A stretch of 64,000 nt of DNA, from the NCBI RefSeq assembly GCF_014651135.1, contig NZ_BMWH01000005.1, forward strand, positions 186,001-250,000, written 5' to 3'. Made by a program: the position numbers and the translations under genes. Below, one piece after another: positions 61,534 to 64,000 of this stretch (positions are counted from its first letter, which is position 1; each line of letters begins with the position of its first letter). The stretch comes from Streptomyces echinoruber. Its GTDB lineage: Bacteria > Actinomycetota > Actinomycetes > Streptomycetales > Streptomycetaceae. The notes under the pieces were generated by a model. That model did no database searches, was not told where the DNA came from, and saw only the letters and a list, made by a program, of their open reading frames with translations.

Positions 61534-62010
61534 ATGGCCAGTACGCGCACCGAGTTTTTCGACGACCCCAACGCCCCCGAGCCGAACAGCCTCGTCGTTG
61601 CCGCTTCCGCCGTCGTGACGGACGACCAAGGACGTGTCCTGCTCCAGAGGCGTTCGGACAGCGGCTTGTGGGCCTTGCCTGGGGGTGGCATGGAGATGAG
61701 CGACAGCCTTCCGGGGTGCGCGGTCCGCGAGGTGAAGGAAGAAACCGGGCTGGACATCGAGATCACCGGATTGGTCGGCACGTACACCGACCCTCGCCAC
61801 GTGATCGCCTACAGCGACGGGGAGGTGCGGCGACAGTTCAATGTCTGCTTCCGTGCCCGTGCCGTCGGCGGAACACTTGCCCTGTCGGACGAGAGTACGG
61901 AGCTGCGCTTCGTCGCCCCCTCCGAGCTTGACTCGTTGCCCATGCACCACACGCAACGCCTGCGCCTTCAGCACGCACTGGAGGACCGCGCCGGCCCCTA
62001 TCTCGGATAG
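61534..62010 (+). CDS. NUDIX hydrolase
   Basis: 158 residues from ATG 61534 (GAAGGG upstream), 4 bp after the regulator stop and thus in its operon. NUDIX box GGGMEMSDSLPGCAVREVKE, ETGLDI: the REVKEETG catalytic helix is intact, while the first Glu of the box is Asp (MSD for PGE). The fold is completed by NSLVVAASAVVTDDQGRVLL, QRRSDSGLWALPG and STELRFVAPSELDSLPMHHT. It hydrolyses a nucleoside diphosphate linked to another group; substrate unknown. NUDIX genes are frequent partners of HTH-DUF5919 genes in actinobacterial accessory islands, by my recollection. Confidence 0.93.
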   Translation: MASTRTEFFDDPNAPEPNSLVVAASAVVTDDQGRVLLQRRSDSGLWALPGGGMEMSDSLPGCAVREVKEETGLDIEITGLVGTYTDPRHVIAYSDGEVRRQFNVCFRARAVGGTLALSDESTELRFVAPSELDSLPMHHTQRLRLQHALEDRAGPYLG

Positions 62011-62093
62011 CCATGCGGAGCGTCTTACGCCCTCTACGCAAAAACGGCCCCCGCGCCGTGGTCACTTGGACCAGGGCACAAGGGCCGAAGCGA

Positions 62094-62279
62094 TCAGAGG
62101 CTGATGACATCTTGACGGGCGGCGAGCCATGGCCGTCTCAGATCGCCTTGCGGTGCCGGATGCGGTGCCGTCGGCTGCGGCAGCGTCCGGAACAGGTCAG
62201 CCGGTGCATCCTCGACCGGGCGTCGAACGGGGGAGCACACGACGCACGCGGCGCCGGGACGGGTGTCGACGGCGGTCAT
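62094..62279 (-). CDS. Possible small Cys-containing protein
   Basis: 61 residues from ATG 62279 (AAGGA 10 nt upstream; ATG 62297 is an alternative). Sequence TAVDTRPGAACVVCSPVRRP, VEDAPADLFRTLPQPTAPHP, APQGDLRRPWLAARQDVISL. The CVVC pair and moderate coding bias make it plausible, but there is no family support. Between it and the cupin gene (62280-62472) I see only a short coding-like remnant without a start. Confidence 0.35.
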   Translation of the reverse strand: MTAVDTRPGAACVVCSPVRRPVEDAPADLFRTLPQPTAPHPAPQGDLRRPWLAARQDVISL

Positions 62280-62472
62280 GGTCGGCGAATCCTTCACGGT
62301 GACGGCAGACCGCCCACCCCGGTAGGCGGAGCGGGCGGGGGCTCGTTTCGTCAGGCGAGTGCGACGCCGATCTTGGCAATGGTCTCCGGGTGGAGGAAGC
62401 CGACGCGGGCGCGTCGCGGGGTGGGGCAGAGGAGTCGCTCATGGGATCAAGCGTGCCACGCGTCACTGACCG

Positions 62473-62865
62473 TCACGACAGCGCGTGGCCCGTGGTGGCG
62501 TCCACGTGGTCGGGGACGGTCTCGTGGTGGTCGCCGACGGTGAGGGTGCCGGTGGGTTCCAGCATCATGATCGCGGTCGGGACGGGGGCGTACGGCTTGT
62601 GCTCGGTGCCGCGCGGCACGGTGAACACCGAGCCCTTCGGCAGCACGACCGTGCGCTCGCCGTCCGCCTCGCGCAGCCCGATGTGCAGTTCCCCCTCCAG
62701 GACCAGGAAGAACTCGTCGGTGTGGTCGTGGACGTGCCACAGGTGCTCGCCCTCCACCTTCGCGATGCGGACGTCGTAGTCGTTGACGGTGGTGACGATG
62801 CGGGGGCTCCACAGGTCGGTGAAGGAGGCGAGGGCGGCGGGCAGCGAGACGGGTTCATCGGCCAT
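62473..62865 (-). CDS. Cupin-domain protein
   Basis: 130 residues from ATG 62865. Cupin motif 1 reads HLWHVHDHTDEFFLVLEGEL (H-x-H-x(3-4)-E type metal ligands, here HVHDHTDEF), motif 2 PKGSVFTVPRGTEHKPYAPV with the last His. Single small cupin of the mannose-6-phosphate-isomerase-like type, with a probable mononuclear metal; typical roles are dioxygenase, isomerase or sugar binding, none specified here. It is divergent from the GlxA-type regulator with 52 bp between starts, so the regulator may control it. Confidence 0.9.
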   Translation of the reverse strand: MADEPVSLPAALASFTDLWSPRIVTTVNDYDVRIAKVEGEHLWHVHDHTDEFFLVLEGELHIGLREADGERTVVLPKGSVFTVPRGTEHKPYAPVPTAIMMLEPTGTLTVGDHHETVPDHVDATTGHALS

Positions 62866-62917
62866 GCCGCCATCCTGGGGCCGGGCGGGGCGCGAGAACG
62901 AGTGCTAGGAATCGCAC

Positions 62918-64000
62918 ATGTCGCAAGGATCCTCGCAGCCGCCGCCCGCGCCCGCCCCGGCCCGCGTTCCCGCCTCTTCCTCCGCTTCCGTCTCTCCCTC
63001 CGTCTCCGTTTCTCCCTCCGTCTCCGCTCCTCCCTCCGCTTCCGCCCCGCACCGGGTCGCCGTGATCGTCGACGAGGGCACGAACCCGTTCGAGGTGGGC
63101 GTGGCCACGGAGCTGTTCGGACTGCCGCGCCCGGAGCTCGGCCGGTCCGGCCCCCTGTACGAGGTGACGTTGTGCGCCCCGACGCCCCGAGTGCGGATGA
63201 ACCACGGCTTCTTCACCCTCACCGGGGTGAGCGGCCTGGACGCCGTGGACGCGGCCGGCACCCTCGTCGTCCCCGGCCGCCCCGACAACGTCGTCCCGCG
63301 CACCCCGCCCGTCCTGGACGCCATCCGGCGCGCGCACGCGCGCGGCACGCGCGTGGTGAGCTTCTGCACCGGCAGTTTCGCGCTCGCCGAGGCCGGTCTG
63401 CTCGACGGCCGCCGGGCCACCACGCACTGGATGTGGGCGCGGTCCTTCCGCGAGCTGCATCCGAGGGTGCTGCTGGAGCCGGATGTACTGTTCGTCGACG
63501 AGGGCGACGTGCTGACCGCCGCCGGCAGCGCCGCCGCGCTCGATCTGGGCCTGCACCTGTGGCGCCGGGACCACGGCGCCGAGGTCGCCAACGCGGTCTC
63601 CCGGCGGCTGGTCTTCGCCGCCCACCGCGACGGCGGGCAACGGCAGTTCGTGGAGCGCCCGCTGCCGCAGGTGCCCGACGCGTCCCTGGGCCCGCTGCTG
63701 GCCTGGGCCCAGGAGCGCCTGCACGAGCCGCTGACGGTGGCGGGCCTGGCCGCCCGCGCCGCGGTGTCCCCGGCGACGCTGCACCGCCGCTTCCGCGCCC
63801 AGCTCGGCACCACGCCCCTGGCCTGGCTCACCGCCGAGCGCGTCGCGCTGGCCTGCCGGCTCATCGAACGCGGCGAGGAGCGCCTGGACGTCGTCGCCGC
63901 CCGCAGCGGCCTGGGCACCGCCGCCAACCTGCGCACCCGGCTGCGTCGCGCGACCGGGCTCAGCCCGACGGCCTACCGCCGGCGTTTCGGGCACGCCCCC
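62918..64000 (+). CDS. GlxA-family AraC regulator (DJ-1/PfpI-like plus HTH), truncated by window edge
   Basis: At least 361 residues from ATG 62918 (AGGA upstream), open at the right edge. A Ser/Pro/Val-rich repeat (SVSPSVSVSPSVSAPPSAS) occupies residues 20-45. The class I amidotransferase-like domain follows: HRVAVIVDEGTNPFEVGVAT, ELFGLPRPELGR, RVVSFCTGSFALAEAGLLDG, RRATTHWMWARSF with nucleophile-elbow-like FCTGSF. The C-terminal AraC HTH is EPLTVAGLAARAAVSPATLH, RRFRAQLGTTPLAWLTAERV, GLGTAANLRTRLRRATGLSP, TAYRRRF. It probably lacks only a few C-terminal residues. It may regulate the divergent cupin gene. Confidence 0.92.
   Translation, partial: MSQGSSQPPPAPAPARVPASSSASVSPSVSVSPSVSAPPSASAPHRVAVIVDEGTNPFEVGVATELFGLPRPELGRSGPLYEVTLCAPTPRVRMNHGFFTLTGVSGLDAVDAAGTLVVPGRPDNVVPRTPPVLDAIRRAHARGTRVVSFCTGSFALAEAGLLDGRRATTHWMWARSFRELHPRVLLEPDVLFVDEGDVLTAAGSAAALDLGLHLWRRDHGAEVANAVSRRLVFAAHRDGGQRQFVERPLPQVPDASLGPLLAWAQERLHEPLTVAGLAARAAVSPATLHRRFRAQLGTTPLAWLTAERVALACRLIERGEERLDVVAARSGLGTAANLRTRLRRATGLSPTAYRRRFGHAP

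Noticed and set aside
62350..62430. Minus-strand remnant reading RVGFLHPETIAKIGVALA
   Set aside because: Protein-like end of a frame but no start codon or recognisable family; too short to call a gene or a precursor peptide.

Overview
The window is very GC-rich chromosomal DNA from an actinomycete, almost certainly a Streptomyces. The evidence is strong G/C bias at third codon positions, GTG/TTG starts, several WhiJ/BldB-type (XRE, DUF397, ATPase) genes, SpoIIE-type PP2C and ANTAR regulators, a HAIR-like HspR operator, a cobalamin riboswitch on a Ni/Co permease, and a TTA codon in a regulator. Housekeeping genes (metG, aspS, a dnaJ-dnaK-grpE set, peptide deformylase, acyl-CoA dehydrogenase, M18 aminopeptidase) are interleaved with regulators, small secreted or membrane proteins, and predicted conflict (immunity) genes. 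No tRNA, rRNA or CRISPR array was seen.

Layout. 1-3.9 kb: left-truncated trypsin/STAND-ATPase/TPR protein with 138-bp repeats, plus a trypco2 partner. 4.2-10.4 kb: FG-GAP protein, a PD-(D/E)XK-like gene with a duplicated 3' end, a WhiJ-like cassette and gene remnants. 10.3-13.9 kb: grpE, dnaK and a J-domain gene under a HAIR-like site, then a small Cys-rich protein. 14.3-20.9 kb: a 2050-residue SARP-NACHT-repeat protein and a 65-residue membrane protein. 21-24.7 kb: riboswitch-linked NiCoT permease, ArsR regulator, GH13 glucosidase. 24.8-33.8 kb: DUF4142, HspR-like MerR, lipoprotein, acyltransferase, L7/L12-like protein, GAF-ANTAR protein, an XRE-TPR regulator divergent from a tiny secreted peptide, and a VOC protein. 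34-39.7 kb: possible degenerate caspase-like protein, two membrane proteins, a nuclease/phosphatase pseudogene, a vWA protein. 39.8-49.8 kb: metG, nucleotidyltransferase, aspS, PP2C phosphatase, an IS3 remnant, a frameshifted gene coupled to peptide deformylase, a pirin with an internal deletion. 50-58 kb: I36-type inhibitor, AraC regulator, SseB-like protein, acyl-CoA dehydrogenase, aminopeptidase, thioredoxin-NHL protein. 58.3-62.3 kb: accessory island of a radical SAM protein and tightly overlapping small genes, divergent from an HTH-DUF5919 regulator and a NUDIX hydrolase. 62.5-64 kb: a cupin and a right-truncated GlxA-type AraC regulator.

Three themes stand out. First, two large STAND-type NTPases (ends of the first 21 kb), each beside a small protein, look like regulated conflict systems. 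Second, at least eight genes have short tandem direct repeats that include their own stop codon, so downstream copies repeat the stop. Third, the XRE-TPR regulator, the divergent signal-peptide ORF and a shared control region with phased TTAA boxes resemble a peptide-pheromone circuit. Function assignments rest on motif recognition without database searches. Start sites were chosen by ribosome-binding-site position where one was visible.
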